Source: Dipylidium caninum (Eukaryota; Platyhelminthes; Cestoda; Cyclophyllidea; Dipylidiidae). From it: 64,000 nucleotides of DNA. The notes under the pieces are model-generated. The model saw only the letters and a program-made list of their open reading frames with translations. It was not told the DNA's origin and ran no database searches. A program made the position numbers and the translations under genes. This document shows, in pieces, positions 36,205 to 49,900 of the stretch (positions within the stretch are counted from its first letter, which is position 1; each line of letters opens with the position of its first letter). The stretch is from positions 434,001-498,000 of the forward strand of contig QEYB01000266.1 of assembly GCA_017562135.1 (NCBI GenBank), in the 5' to 3' direction.

Positions 36205-38593
36205 TCCTCTCAACGCTAAGAAATGCTCTCTCGACACTTGACTGACTGACGCGACGCAAGGAAACTACTCCAGTAAAATTTGGTGTGGCCCGGCCACGAA
36301 ATGGGCTGAACTTGGGCGCTTCCCTCGAATAAACAAAACAACTCCGTCGGTAGCGCGATAACCCCCCATTAGGTTTGAGTCATGAACATTGTGCTGAAGG
36401 ACTCGTAAAGAAATCTCCTCGTTGAGCCAACAGGTGATTAAGGCAGGCCGTGGAGTTCGCCTGGCTTCCAGGGTTTTGCGATGTGGAGACTCCTCACCAT
36501 CGTCCGCTCCGAGGTGATTGTTTCCTCGTAAGGCAAAACGTGAAGGTTGCTGTTAGAAGGGACACTCCCTTTTAAGCCGGAATAGAGGGAAAGAGGGGCG
36601 TGGAGTGGGAGCGCGCCTCTCTCCCCGGAAATTGGTCGGTGCGGATGGAGAGTGACGCCGGGCACCACCCCAGTCGCTACAGGCCACGGTGGCGTCACAC
36701 CATCATCCCCTCGTGCCACCCACTGGACCATATTGTAGCCTTAGGAACAAAGTCGCTCCTTTCAATTAAACATCCCTTTAGTCATGAATTGCTGGTGCGT
36801 TTTTAACGCCTACTCGACCGGCTTGACACGCCGGAAATCGTCCCCTACCCAGACGAGTCCACGTGCCTATAAATCGCGTATTGTCAGTAGGTCCTTCTAT
36901 GTAAATGATGTGGGGAGTGCGTCCGGTCGTGCATGCCACAGGCGTAACTCGCACTCGGTTTCGTACCACTCTGTGGGAATTTGAGGCTCACTTTACTGGT
37001 GCAACGGCAGAGTGGCACCGACGCCTTCTCACTTAACTATGCATAAGCCGTTGTCAGATGATGCGGCTGACGTCCTCGCCCTGGAGCATGCTAATTAAAC
37101 GAGTCAAGCTAAATCCGACGACGACTTTTCCGCCGCCTACACCGCCTCGACGTGAAAGAAGTTCCCCAGCTTCAGGCCGCCCGCGTTGATGAGAAACATA
37201 AACTCCACTCATATCCAGAAGCCTCTAGAGAGCCTGTCAGCGCACGGAGTTTAGGGCCGCCCTGAGGCCAAAACATTTGCTTCTCTCTGTGCATCTCGGT
37301 GTAACGCGCTGCGAGGCGGTGTAGCAGATCAAAGAAAGAGTCCATAGTCTGTGGCAGAGATACGAGAGAAGACGACTGCAACGACAAGCGTCACTACTTC
37401 AACGCGAGAGTGCGCGCTGGTGGCGGTGCTTTGAAGTGGAGGCTCCGGCGTTAGCGCCACTCCGGTCGCACGAGCTCCCACGCTCTCCCGAGCGAGCAGT
37501 CATTGCGATCTCACTCCATCATGGCGAGCTCATCGGAGGAGGTGTGCGCGTCGCTCGGAGCGTGCGGGCTACCCGCGATAAACGGCGCTGGCACCGCCTA
37601 CACCTCGGCGCCTGACAAGGGGCTCGAGGAGGGCAAAATCTCACCACTGAATACACGACTCCTCCTCCTCTCACCACAGGGAAAATGAGGTTCCCCACTG
37701 TGGAGGGCAAAAGTGAGCTCACCAACAACGGCGGGACTGTTTGTGAACGCGGCCCGTAAGTGGAGGGAGGAGACGGGCTCCGGGAAGAAGAGGACCTCTA
37801 TTTTCTTGAGATGGCGATCATGCACCCCATAATTTGCCCCCTCTAAGTGGGCGGAGCATCGAAAACCCCCAAACTCCTCGTTTTTGTGCAGCCGATCGAG
37901 GCTTCCGACTTCATGACTGGCCGGTCCCTGTCCGCTAGACTCTTTCCGAGGCTGTAATGCAAGAGTTAAATTTCCTCAAAGGGGAGGACGTCTTAGAGCC
38001 GTGGAGTCTCAACACGATGTTGGAGGGACGCACTGGCAATGCTGAGTGCCATGCAAATCTGCCTCTACTACGTGTAACCGAACCGAAACTAACGTGGTAA
38101 AGGGTTTTCATAGGAGGATTCTAGAGAACCACTTCTTCCTCGATTGACATGTAGGCGTCCTCTCGAATGTCATTTAACACCTTTCTGGCACAATTCCACA
38201 GAGTGACTTCTCGCAAATTCAGAAGGGGTTAAGGAAAACAAGTCTCTCCGGAGCACTTAGTTTCCCCTGTTCGGTGGCGAAAGAGGCGATGCAAGGCACG
38301 CATCTAATGTACGTGCCTCGCCACGCACCTCCCCCGCCCCGCCCCGCCCTTTCCCCGAGAGTTCCAGGGCCTGGTGAACTCCTCCACTCCGTCTGGCGGC
38401 GGAGACGCGCCACAGACCGGCAGGCGGGGCTCATCACCAGACAAGAAGGATCGGTGGGGGTGAATGAGAGGAACCGCGCCTGGCAATAATGAAGCCACTT
38501 CAAAGCCTCCGACTGTCATTAGTGAGTTTTGCCACTGCTACAGCGAGTGCCACAGTATCTGGTGCTCGACGGGTGCGGATCTCATGCGCCTTC

Positions 38594-38640
38594 ACCACCA
38601 CCACCACCGCCACCCTCACCACCACCGCCACCCTCACCCA
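38594..38640 (+). repeat. CAC-rich compound minisatellite
   Basis: Two copies of a CACCAC...CGCCACCCT unit of about 20 bp, followed by CACACG repeats. Confidence 0.85.
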
Positions 38641-41600
38641 CAAACACACGCACGCATTTTCTCATTCGCGTTGCGTTGTTTCGGTCGCAAACACGCGAGT
38701 GTGAGAAAAAGCGCCTCCCAAGTAATTATCTGCAGACGCATTAACACTGTGCTTATCGCTTCTTCTCTTTTCACCTCACATCACTTCCACTGCACCACCC
38801 AGCGGTGGCTACAAAATGCAAAGTAGCCTCGGCAAGGCCTAATCAGACCGCCGCCTCTTAAATATGCATTAGTTTTTTGGCGATGAGGCTGTAAAATGGT
38901 GTGTCAACATGTTGTCGAACGCCCTTTGTCGAGGGGAGGCGGAAAACCTCCGGTTCGATTCGGCACTGCTTGGGACGAGACCCGTTCGTCCATTCCTCGG
39001 TGTGGGTGTCCGACACTGCCAAGCTTGAATGCGCACGGAGCTAACTCTAATTAATGTTTTCTTTTATCTCGCGCCAGTGGGATGATTTATCACCGCCCCT
39101 GCCCTGATAGCATCGAGGCCTTCACTCGAGAGCTCAGCCCCTCGGGGGCCTGTCCCAATCATTCGCGATCCGAAGCCAGGCCCGGCCGACTTCGCGGCGC
39201 CTCGCCAACCCGCGTCGCAGCTGCGGCCATCCACGGGGTGGCTTCCCACCCCCCCTTACCCCACCACCCACCCACCAATCCTCGCCCGCACTTCAAGTAA
39301 ACAATCATTGTGTTCACCGAACACACGAGAAGTTCATTTCGAGGTGGGAACGCAGAAGATCCTCTCAATGCTTTATTATGTGAACTTGGGAAAAGGGCTA
39401 TCACACACAGGCACCCCACGTAGAAGTCATCAAAAGCAACTTCGTGATGAGGCTATGCGAAATAACCTCCGGCGAAATTGACTGAGAGTGGGTAATGTTA
39501 ATTCCCATTCGCTGGACCACAAGTGCGACTTCGCTCTACGCCTCAGCGGAGAATCTCGCTCTGTTTTCAAAAGTCCTCCCGCATCCAATCAAGATTCCTG
39601 TGAGATTCTTCTCGTTTACTAACTCGCCTGTTTACCGGGTAGTCGACAGAAGACTACATATGCCAGATTTTCACCCATCTTCATTAACACCTTTGGCCTA
39701 TTCCCGTTTCCACTCTCTGACCCTCCCACACCCTCTTTTGCCTCATCGGTAGCAATTCAGGCAACAATTTTCCCCGACAACTTCCATGCTGACGTTGGTT
39801 ATACCGGGCGAATTGGGCATTCGGCTTCCGACAAGGGGCAACTATCTCCAGCAGACCAAACGTCATCGTCTAGAGTACTGCCTTTTGCCTAAATGGTGGT
39901 GTGTCACTGTGTTCATCCCGAGGCCGACGATATGCACTTCGTGTCGACCAGAATACTTTGACGGCACGTCGGCTCCTCCCCCGGGTGAAGTAGACTCAGT
40001 CTGCCTGAATTTTCAGGCAAGCCGATCCCCTGAACGGGGGTTTTCGAGCAGTTCAATGACGGGAGGGACAGAGTTGGACCACAGAGTCTGGGAGAGGCGA
40101 ATCTCAGCCTGTCCATTCGAGGTCTCTCGCGCAGAGAAGTAGTCCAACTCTCCCTTCGCACACACGCACACACGGACACACGCGCTCGTGGGGGGGAGGG
40201 GAGATGGGGCAAACCTCTTGCGAGGACTGTCACCAGGCCGTCATGTTATTCGGGCCACGGAGAGCAGGGTGTGAGGCCCTCGGAGGCCGGCCATATGGCG
40301 CGCGGGGTGTGTAGACCAGGTAATTAGTGAAACCACCGGCATTATCAACAATAGCAGTGCACACTCGGCGTCCGCTCCCGCCGGCGCTCTACCCTCGCCA
40401 CCGTCCGAATACCACCCAGGCAGAACCGAATGTTGCAAGAAAGGGGCCTTCCCCTCTTTGCCGCTGGGCCTACACTACCAGGTGGTCCACTGTCCAGGCC
40501 GTGGAATGCGTGGAGAAGGGGGAAGTGGGACGAGATTATCGGCGGTAGACAATCTGCTCACTCCAGTGAGAGTGAGAGGAAACTGTCTGTTTGTGCACAG
40601 AGTGTGTCGTTTGTGGTAGGTAGGCGGGCGTGGATGGGATGACGACGGCCCGGAGGACAGAGGCCAAACGCGAGGACTTATTCATAGAGCTGTTCCCGCG
40701 CAAAACTCTGGGGTTTCCACGACATCATGTCTTGCATTGCTCAGAGAAGATCTTCTTCTCCCTTGGGTGTGGACCCGAGTCTTTTATTCCCATTCTATTC
40801 TGATTTATGTGCGGAGCCTTTGGGGCTCACGAGTAAATCATGCCCAAATTTACATCCACATTTAACTCGGGGTGTGAACTAGCGCACCTTTACACATGAC
40901 TAACAGAGTGTGGAGTGCCTCACCTGCAGTTCCCAGTGTAAAAGCAACCCACTCCATGGCGAGAGGGTGGTTAGTACAATTCCCTCGTCGAAAGTGCCTC
41001 GGCTTCGGCGGATGACCACTTGAAGGCGCCTGCGTGACACTTTGCGCACGGCGACTGGAGTGACGTTCCGCTAAGAATTCTTTGTAGTCAGATGTCGGCA
41101 CTTCACTCACGATGGTTGGAGAAAAACAGTGAATTTTCTCGCCTTTCTGTCGTATGAAAACCGGCGCCCCGTTCACTTCCTACGGGGGGGGGTTGGATGC
41201 ACCCCTACTCGGCTGGGCGACCCATCTCGCGAGGCGCACTCTGGAGGTATGACCTACACTACAGCCTGTTTTGTCAGGAAAATGTCCCTCCGTGAGAGCC
41301 GCTGGCGTCCACTCCTGGCAGGGTGAAGACAGGGCTCTGAGTAGGTAATTGGCATGATGAGTTCGATTGAAGTTCCTACGTCGACGGCCGGCCTGAACGA
41401 CTATTGACAGCTGGCAAAATTTTCAGTCAGTAGAACTACGAAAGTGCTTTAGCTGGAAAAGAGTCTCACGAGCTCACGCTCAAGAAAAGTGAGGGAAGGC
41501 AAGGAGGAGGGAAGAAGACGATATAGTGAGCGATTTTAAGACAAAATAGGCAGCGTCTTGACAAAACGTACAACAGAGTCACCTGCCATGCGCCTTTTGA

Positions 41601-42497
41601 ATCCGCGATTTAGGCGCAAATACCTCAAAATCCGGCTCTAAATACCCTCAATTTCGTCTTTTACGTGACCATCATCCCCATTCCCTGTGGTAAGATGAAG
41701 GTTGGTTCACCCTTGCTGGCGTTGGACGCCAAAGATTCGGTTAACTGACATCCGCCTGACCGCTATGCATACTTTATTAAGTACGATTCAACTCTTGAAG
41801 ATAATGAGGTTCTCGGGGAAAAGTACTGCGAGCAGAAATAATCCAACAATTCATTCACGAACTTTAGGAGACCATTAGAAAACCTAGATCGACTGGGCAT
41901 AAATAGGCGGGAAGGAGTCGTCCCAACCGCCACTCACCCTGTGAGACTGTTGCCTCCCATGGCGGTGGGACCTGCTGAGCCCCAGCCGAGGTTACGCCCC
42001 CGCCGCAGACTGTTCTAGTTTAATGCCGCCGAGATAAGAGGCTTCACATCAAATGGTTTCCGGTAACTTCTGCAAAGCTTTCTCATGGGACGCTGGTGTT
42101 AGCATCAGTGACACTCGGATGCAGGCTCACACGCATGTGCACACGTAAAAACAAAGTCGAAGTTTCGTCTCCCACAAGACCTATTCTTAAGCCCTTTTTG
42201 AGAAAATTTTCATCACTGCAAAATTTCATTGCCATGTGCCTACTTTCCATGTACACAAATGAGTGTGAGCGGAATCGAGGTGATCAGCCACAAACCGAGA
42301 GATGGAGGACGGTGGGGAGTGCAGCAGGGTCACAACTCTCAGCGGAAGCCCTTTGTTATGAAGGCGTAAGGAGACATTGAAAGTAAAAGTGGCAGTTGAC
42401 TAGTCTTAGCACTTTCCCTGCTAACAGCGGTTATGCTATTACTCTACTCATGTGACAGGTGCATTGGCAATAGCAGACTAATGAACACAGTTGCCGC

Positions 42498-43367
42498 TCA
42501 GACCGTGTCAGTCGCGGCTGTGGTGCTCCCCGCCTCTCCCCATACGAATAGCCGCACCACAAATCTGTGGCCATCGTCGTCGAAACCTTAAAAGTATTTG
42601 AACTTGATACAAACACATGAATGTGGTACGTCTACAGTGCGAGAATGACACTCAGATAGTAGATGTCTTAGAATTATATCGCTCTCAGTCTCTACCGTTT
42701 AACCATGCGTTTACAAGACACTCACGTAATGAAGTATGGTATCCCTTTGGGGATTTTCTTCTCTCTTCCTGTTCCTTCTGCTCCTCTTCTTCTTTCGCGT
42801 CCTTCACCTTTACATCTGCACTGATGTGGTCGGCTATACTGAAGAGTTTTCTGCCACTGCCAGGGTCATTAGTAGGAGGAATAGTAGCATTGGTGACGGG
42901 ATTGGCAACCGTGGTGCTATGGGCCAAGGAGGTGAGAGCGGCCGCTCCAATCTGCGAGAAGAGAAACCTTGCGACAGCACTAGTGGTTGATACCATGCCG
43001 AGGTTGTAGACGTCAGAAGATGGTAGGGGAAAATGAGGCAAATCCTGAGATGCTGAAAGGGGCCCGTTGAGGGAGGTTTCCAGATAAGAAGGCGCACCGC
43101 TCCATTGTGGTAAGGGCTTAGGAAAGCCGAGGGGAGAGGTAGAAGAATTGCTCTCGGACAGGGGAGAACCGGTAACGGTGGTAGAGGTTCGCCATATATC
43201 CAGTTTGCCACCACTTACGTTCATTTTGAACTCGGAAATGACGTCGGTTTGTGGACTCTGAAAAGAATCTTCAGTTGGCCAATCAGAAAAGGGGTTTGGT
43301 ACGCTGACGCAGGTGATTGGTGCGCCTGCTTGGTAACAATTGAAAACGCTATTGGGCAGTGGCGTAT
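42498..43367 (-). CDS. Unrecognised protein, last two exons
   Basis: Two exons join in phase: about 42726-43367 and 42498-42586, stop TGA at 42498-42500. The larger exon is rich in Ser, Thr and Pro, then has an acidic/basic charged stretch (KDAKEEEEQKEQEER). The last exon adds RFDDDGHRFVVRLFVWGEAG and ends DTV. The donor at 42721-42725 is GTGAG and the next acceptor is TTTTAAG. Upstream, the large exon starts after TTACCAAG near 43368, so more 5' exons are expected. The low-complexity linker plus a compact conserved-looking tail suggests a nuclear or scaffold protein, but no family was recognised. Confidence 0.5.
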
Positions 43368-43369
43368 GC

Positions 43370-45780
43370 GCACCCAAAATATGCTGGCGCATCCAAATGA
43401 TGGTTGAAAGTAATATTGCATTTTGAGAAATAAAGTAAAAGGATTTTAGATAGACTTTTTTGCGGACAAAATGCACGAAGTAATTGGGCGTGCACATGTT
43501 CTAGTGCCGCCCTCAAACACTCACCAAGTAGCTTAAAAAACCCAGGAGAATCAAACACTTATGACAAACTTCTAAGCATACTTAACCTAAGCACTGGAAT
43601 GCTAATATATTCCTATTCGCAGATGGCGACCCGAAACTACCGCTGCAAAATAATGTTCTGACAGAATAAAAAAGTCCAAATATAATGAAGCTCTTAAATC
43701 ACCTTTCATTTGCGAGAACAGAGCTCCCAACTGATTACTATATAGTCAATATGTCTATTATGAAAATAAATTTTTTCACTTGCCCTAGTAAAGTGGTTCC
43801 CAGTCCCCTTTTCTCTCGACACGGCGGAGGAGGAGCAACTAGTTGCCCAAGAAGCCACCTGTGCGAGGCGTGTCCTTTGCCGAACCAGGGACAGAGACAA
43901 TGACAAAAGACTAAATTGAGGGGCAATTTTCCGAATTAGATGATGGTCTTTGCAGGCCCATTACTAAATTAAATACCTTTATTGAGCCGTTAAATAGTAC
44001 TAGAGCGGAATTTACCCGCGTTTTATTTAATTTTTTTCGGTTAATCGTACACACATTCTCTCTCTGGAAATTTTGAAGAGCCTTTATTCAAAATGGCTAA
44101 TAACGTGGACGAGGTGAACCTTATTCGTTGGATATTTGTTGAACTAATAATTATAAGAGTCAGAGAACTTAACGACAGATCTTATGTTTAACTGTTCGTG
44201 AAAATTACCTCCACACTGTTGGAGTCAATAGAATTTGGTAAATAGGACCGGACGTCCACCTGTGAGGACTTCTGACGACTTTTTTACTTTTAAGGGAAAC
44301 CTCAGTAATTTCGGTGCTTCCGAAGTGGTACAATGTCTGCCACATCTGCCTCACTAAGGTGAACGGGGACACGAAAGCTGTCCACTACGCGTCAAGTTCT
44401 AATATCAACTTCTCTTGGGTGACTCGCTTCTCAACTCATTTTATTACTTTGTCTAAATTATGTTGAGGACTCACATACCACACCCTGGTATCCTTAAGAA
44501 AAAATTAACAGCCTAAAGTTGCTCTCTTTTAATTCACTCTGCTCCTCTGCGTTGTCACAAAAAAACGCGCGTCCAAAGCGGCAGAGGAGCCATTCTTCCA
44601 CCCTCACCGGGGTTGTACTTGGAGGTAGAGGTGGCCTGACACGCGGACTTGACAGTGCCTTAGTAATTTGGGCACAAGGCCATGTGAGATTCTGGTGTGT
44701 TTGCTCGTCGCATGAACTAGTGGACAGGCCCGGCAGGGCAAAAGTTATGCAGAGCTGTCCTCCTATCTTCCACACACACAGACACAAACACACACTAATA
44801 AAATCCACCGTTAAATGCCATCCCCCTGGCATGACAGCTGATGGTGCTACTGCCGTGGGTGTTGGGGTTGCAGTCTTCTTCCTCCTTATCGCGTCCACCC
44901 CGCCCCCTTCCGACGTGAACTTAAAAGTGGCTAAGTATGATCAGGGTGACAGGGGGGCGTAGCAACACTAAAAGGTGACATGTGGCCTGTGACCGAAACA
45001 TCCACGAGCGCCTCCCCATTGGTCGGGAGGAAAGGGAAAAACACATGTTGCCACACATCACGGCCCTTCGGTGCCCTCCACACGCTTGTTTTCCGATGGC
45101 GACGGCAAACTGCCAGTATGTGCGCGAATAAACGCGTTGTCAGGCTCTAATTGGGCTTAATGACAATAAAAACATACACACACACACACACACACACACC
45201 TTTCTATCTCTCTCTCTCTCTCTCTCTCTCACTCGCCTTTCATCTAACTCCCGTGACAACTGTCATTATTATTGTTATCGTAGTAGGAGAAGTGGCAGTA
45301 TTAGTGTACGAGCGTGAGAAAAACTGTGCAAAAGACAGGCACAATGCGAGGCAAGTGGCGGCTGTTCTGCGTCGAGCGATTAATCCAAATCGCGCTCGGG
45401 AGAGGGTGTGAGGCTGGGGTGGAGGGCAGTTAATCTACATCCTCCCTCATTCAGCCGAGATGTAATTCACATCCTGAGTGAGAGATTTCAGCACCCCACA
45501 CTTATATGAGAGTGACCGCCACAGAGGTTCCTCTGACGCGTCCCCAGTCGGTGGTGCAGGTCAGCAATTAAACCTCAATTTCGGCAGTAGCAAGTCAGCA
45601 AAATATCCCACCTCAGTGAGAAGCGTTTGCCCGCCCAACTAACTTAAGACGCCGCAACTAAGCGGCGGTGGCAAACGTACGACGCACATGTGCGTGTAAA
45701 TGAACGTCACCACCAGGGTGGCCTTGGCGACCTGCGAAGAGCAGATTTAGCGTGTCATAGTGAAAAATTACGCCAAGTGA
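43370..45780. other. AT-rich to mixed stretch with dinucleotide repeats, no confident gene
   Basis: Contains (AC)n at about 45173-45199 followed by (TC)n at about 45207-45230. Opposed open frames at 44494-44962 look like chance. It may hold 5' exons of the gene at 42.5-43.4 kb. Confidence 0.4.
45173..45230 (+). repeat. Compound (AC)n-(TC)n microsatellite
   Basis: About 13 AC units and about 12 TC units separated by a short spacer. Confidence 0.9.
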
Positions 45781-45783
45781 AAC

Positions 45784-46162
45784 ATGGAAAGGGTCGTGCT
45801 TGGGACGACCATCATCTTAGCTAATGCTCAACGCCTCGCGACCGCGATTCACCCTGCCGGTAAGTCTTCACAACGTATTAGATTACCACGATGTGTGTCT
45901 CCCATTGACTGTAACGGGGGTAGCAGAAGGACGAGGTGCTCTGCCAGTGACCGGACCTGCTGCAACAGGACACGAGCAGAGACTTGCTTCAAGAGGCTCT
46001 GGCAACAAATTATTCGCAGCCATTGGAGAGCTCACAGGAAGGCCCTTCAACTCGTTTACTTACACCCCCCAGCTATGCCGTGTGGCTATCTCATCATTAG
46101 CCATAGGAGAAGCAACAGTGGCAGGAAAAATCGCTGAAATCAACGTGAAAGGAACCTACTGA
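45784..46162 (+). CDS. Hypothetical two-exon 103-aa protein, or remnant of a mobile element
   Basis: Exon 45784-45859, a GTAAGT...GTAGCAG intron of 67 nt (45860-45926) and exon 45927-46162 join exactly in phase. The protein starts MERVVLGTTIILANAQRLAT and ends AGKIAEINVKGTY. I do not recognise it. Just downstream another frame stays protein-like (RTVLIISDNEDVGEKCTALL, about 46168-46270), overlapping the end of this ORF. That is what a frame-broken transposon or pseudogene would look like. The ORF also stays open in a different frame if the intron is retained. Confidence 0.35.
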
Positions 46163-46199
46163 ACCGGACAGTGCTGATCATTAGCGATAACGAAGACGT

Positions 46200-46916
46200 C
46201 GGAGAAAAGTGCACTGCGTTGCTTCACGCACGGATGCCATACATGCAGGCAAGGAAAATGGGATTCTAAAGGAAATATCCCAAAAACAGGCTCGCCCACA
46301 CCCATCCAAGGCATAACAGTCCAGTTCTGTTCTTCAAAAACATTCCAATGGTTTACAAGAACTCATAACCAGCGCATATCCAGCTCAGCTACAGAAGCAG
46401 GAGAAAGGCATCTGGTTAGGCGCCCTCAAGGCCAAATAATGTAAGACTGCAGGAAGAATCTGACAGCAACATCCACCAAGCCACTCTACAACTAAGAGCC
46501 GGTTAAATCGGTCTGTCAACGTAGCAAAACAAACCACTCAACAAACGGTATGATCAGAGGGCCGGATGACGAGGAAAGACGCGCCAACCATCCGACATCT
46601 CTGAAAGAAAATCCCTCACGTTGAGGAGTCAGTCATCAGTGGGGCGCCCTAGTGCCAACGATAAGTAGGCACCTAAACAACTGAGGCCCACCAAAACCCA
46701 AAAACGCATAAATATGAACAAACTGACGCTTTTGAAAAACCAATTTACCCCCATGAAAAGAAGGGTTGTATAAAGTAGTTTATTCACATAGATATCTAAA
46801 TAAGCATGGTGGATTTTCCCTATGTGGAAAGTTAATCAAGACACCGCGAGGCCCAGTTCTGCACGGTGACATCTCAGGATGGCAGCAGGCGACGGATTAG
46901 TGGATGGGCTGATGAA
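46200..46916. other. CHAF1A downstream flank
   Basis: No supported gene beyond the broken protein-like stretch at about 46145-46270. It should include the CHAF1A 3' UTR. Confidence 0.35.
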
Positions 46917-49900
46917 TCAGTCATGCCCAGCCTCTTCATTATGGTCAACACCATTGCCAGCCTCACCAGTATCGCAAATCACCTTACTGCGTTTCGCAGG
47001 AGTTGAAGGGGTCAAGAAGAAAGTTTCCAAAGTGGCCGTCCTCTTCACCGTTGTTGTCGACGGCGATGACACCGGAAAAACAGTTGAGTGGGTCGCTTTC
47101 AAGTTCTTAGCTTTAGTTGGGGAAGACAAAAACGGTAACACTGGCGGCGACACTGAGGGAAGTGGCTGCGACACAGCAGTGGCGGAAATTGAATGCAATG
47201 ACTTGCGTTTCGTGCTAGTGGATATTGCAATGTCCGTGATGTAAGGCCAAGGAGGAAAGTTAAAATCAGGGTCTGTGATGTCATTGGCCGACTTTTCAAC
47301 CTCTGGCAGGTCCTCGAGAGTCAACAAGGTCTCCTCGTAACTCTTCAACACTTCCTGCCGGACTCGCCATCTGTGGTTGAGAGAAAAATGCGTTAGACTC
47401 ATCCACTCACACTCAACCTCACGTATCATTGAAACTGCACACTTCCCTACCCGAAGGGCTACTTCTGCCGGTTGCATTCAAAAAATAAACCCAGTTGTGC
47501 AATTTGAATTAAGGAATTCGTTAGGTAGACGAACCGAAAGAATCAACACCCATACAGAGAGCCAAAATAATTTCCCAGTAGTAAAATTATTGTAGAAATG
47601 TCAATAAAGTCGTTAAAATAGTTCAATCTAACTTATTTGAGCAGATGCGGAGATGGCCCGGAAGAATGAAGACCTTCACAATAAAACCCACATCCAACAA
47701 AACTTAATCACCAACATATCCGCCTACGTTGAGGTTAACAGTAAACAGCCAGAAAGAAAAAAAACAAACAAACAAAATCGAGGAAATAAACTGGTCCACT
47801 CAGCCACGTAGAAGTGAAACCAAATCAAAGTCGAAAATCAACCCTCATCCCTGTCAGGGGAGACTGTAACTCACAGGCCTTCCTCAAAGACAGCTATTTC
47901 AGTAATTTTGTTCATAGTTACGGTCTTTGGAAGGAGCGGACTGTTGTCATTGACCACCTCCTGTTGCTCCTGTTCTTGTTGCCGTGATTCCGTGCTCCCG
48001 ACACCTCGCTCCTTTGGCACTTTGTTAGCACTAACAGTGGCCAAGTCAGTTTCAGAAACCTGATGGCACTCCTTGTGTAGCGAGGGCAAGAGCTCGACGA
48101 CTCAGCCTTACTAGCTCGTTCGCGCCTCAACCAAAATTCGCGGAACTCGAACTGAAGCTTTCTCTTGCTTAGGGGATTCTTGTGCACGAGGCGAATGAGA
48201 TAAGGTATGGCTACAAACGCGAACAAAAAGGCAGTTCATGGAGAGCAATAAAAGCTATTGCAGAATGACTCTTGCTTATCCATAATGATAGACAACCCAC
48301 CATAAAAGCATCAGTAATTACATGACAAATAAGAGAAAACTCTTAAGCACTGCACCAGCAGCCAGAGTTCACATCTGCAACAAGTGAGATGAGCTGAAAA
48401 GCCTTGAGTCTTTCTAAGTGATTCAATGAAACACCAAAGCCGGCTAAGATAAATATTTATTTAAGATATTATTGATAACAATCACCTTCACCGGGGAACC
48501 GCTTTTTGGAACGTTCCGAGGACATTCTGCCGACAGAAGACTGAAGTTCTGCGGGAGAATCACCACGAAGAGCAATAGGTACCACCACACCTGGCCATAA
48601 GTAAGCCTGAATTAACAGGGAAAAGAAAGGATTTTTTAGTTATCACAAGTAATTCGAAGCCATCATTGACATTGGTAACCCTCATTACTCGGAATCAAAA
48701 CAACCAAACAAGTCACGTAAGCGAAATGGCATAGTAAAGGACATGAGAAGGTGGTTAACGAAGTGGATCGTTGGGCTCAGTTTACGTATCTATATAAAAA
48801 TACAAATACTTGGAACAAAGCAAAAATACAGAGAATAGACATCTGTTTCCGTTTTTTGCACCAAAAATAACAATAGCTGGGAATTACAAAATCTAATAAC
48901 AAGGACAAAATTGAGTCGTTTACTTCATTTATAGCATCATAGTATGTTCGAATAGAAGGTAGTCCCAGGGAAAATTCATCATAACCGACAAGATAATAAA
49001 AAACCAAGCAGCCATACCGTGTATGTGCACAGCACAGTTCGCATAAGTGCAATTTCTCCTTTGGATGGCAAGTCTGAGGTCACATTTCCTATTCTCTTGT
49101 CGTCAAAGAAGCTGGCAGAAAGGAAATTTTCCTTGTCATCCTCACTATCGTAGTCCGTGGTAGGCCCTACTACGCCGAGAGGATTTCGCGCCCACACGGG
49201 ACCCAACAGGAGAGGCTTCAGTTTATGCAGGCTCCGACTGTGCGCCGCTTCATACTCAGCCAATGAGAGGCGTTGGCGCAGACGCTTCATTTCCGCAGTC
49301 TCGCCACTAGCGTCGCCGCCTTCACCTTCTAAATCGTCCTCGTCGTGGACCCCCTCGTCATCCGAGAGGTAGCCGTGTGGAACGAGAAATTTGGCGTCCT
49401 CATCTTCGTCGTCCTCCATTTCCTCCTCCTCCTCTCCCTACGATGTGGAAAGAGACGACGGACGGTAAGTTAAAAAAATGTTGCAGATGTGCGGGAACTG
49501 AAATAGGTGGGATCAAACAAACCACAGCCCTCAGTCATCCTAGGACATTCAGAACATTGTAACAAATCCTTAAGTAGATAAAAATAACTGCTTGATTCTT
49601 GACAAATACACATGGGCTAAAGAGCAAGACATTAACGAAAATAAAAGCATCTATTGAATAGGAATCTTCATTATTCCCATTGTATTGCGTTTTCAAATGT
49701 GACGGAGGATATTAGTTTACGAATCATTTCGGGGGATCCGATGCCTTTTTCGGGTTGTGCCTATAAGTTGATTTGCTGCATTTGGCGACAAGATGAGGTA
49801 GTGCGAAACACTCGTTAGATGGAATAAAGCTAGTTTAATTTACCGGTTTACAAAATGGTTCTCAATTTCGTGAACAATCAAGCAGGTTAGTAAAACCAAA

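Larger units (their letters stand above)
35600..42497. other. GC-rich, repeat-bearing stretch without a confident gene
   Basis: Many long open frames arise from base composition alone, and I could not support any as a gene. It contains (CTC)n at 36178-36204, a CAC/CGC-rich tandem at 38594-38640, C- and G-runs (for example 35799-35810), and CCGCCCCGCCC near 38334. It may hold 5' exons and the promoter of the RNF220-like gene. Confidence 0.4.

Noticed and set aside
38930..38975. tRNA T-arm-like word GGTTCGATTC
   Set aside because: The flanking bases do not form a T stem and no D or anticodon arm was found.
46879..47244. 121-codon plus-strand frame
   Set aside because: Antisense to the last CHAF1A exon, whose WRVRQEVL motif matches the family.
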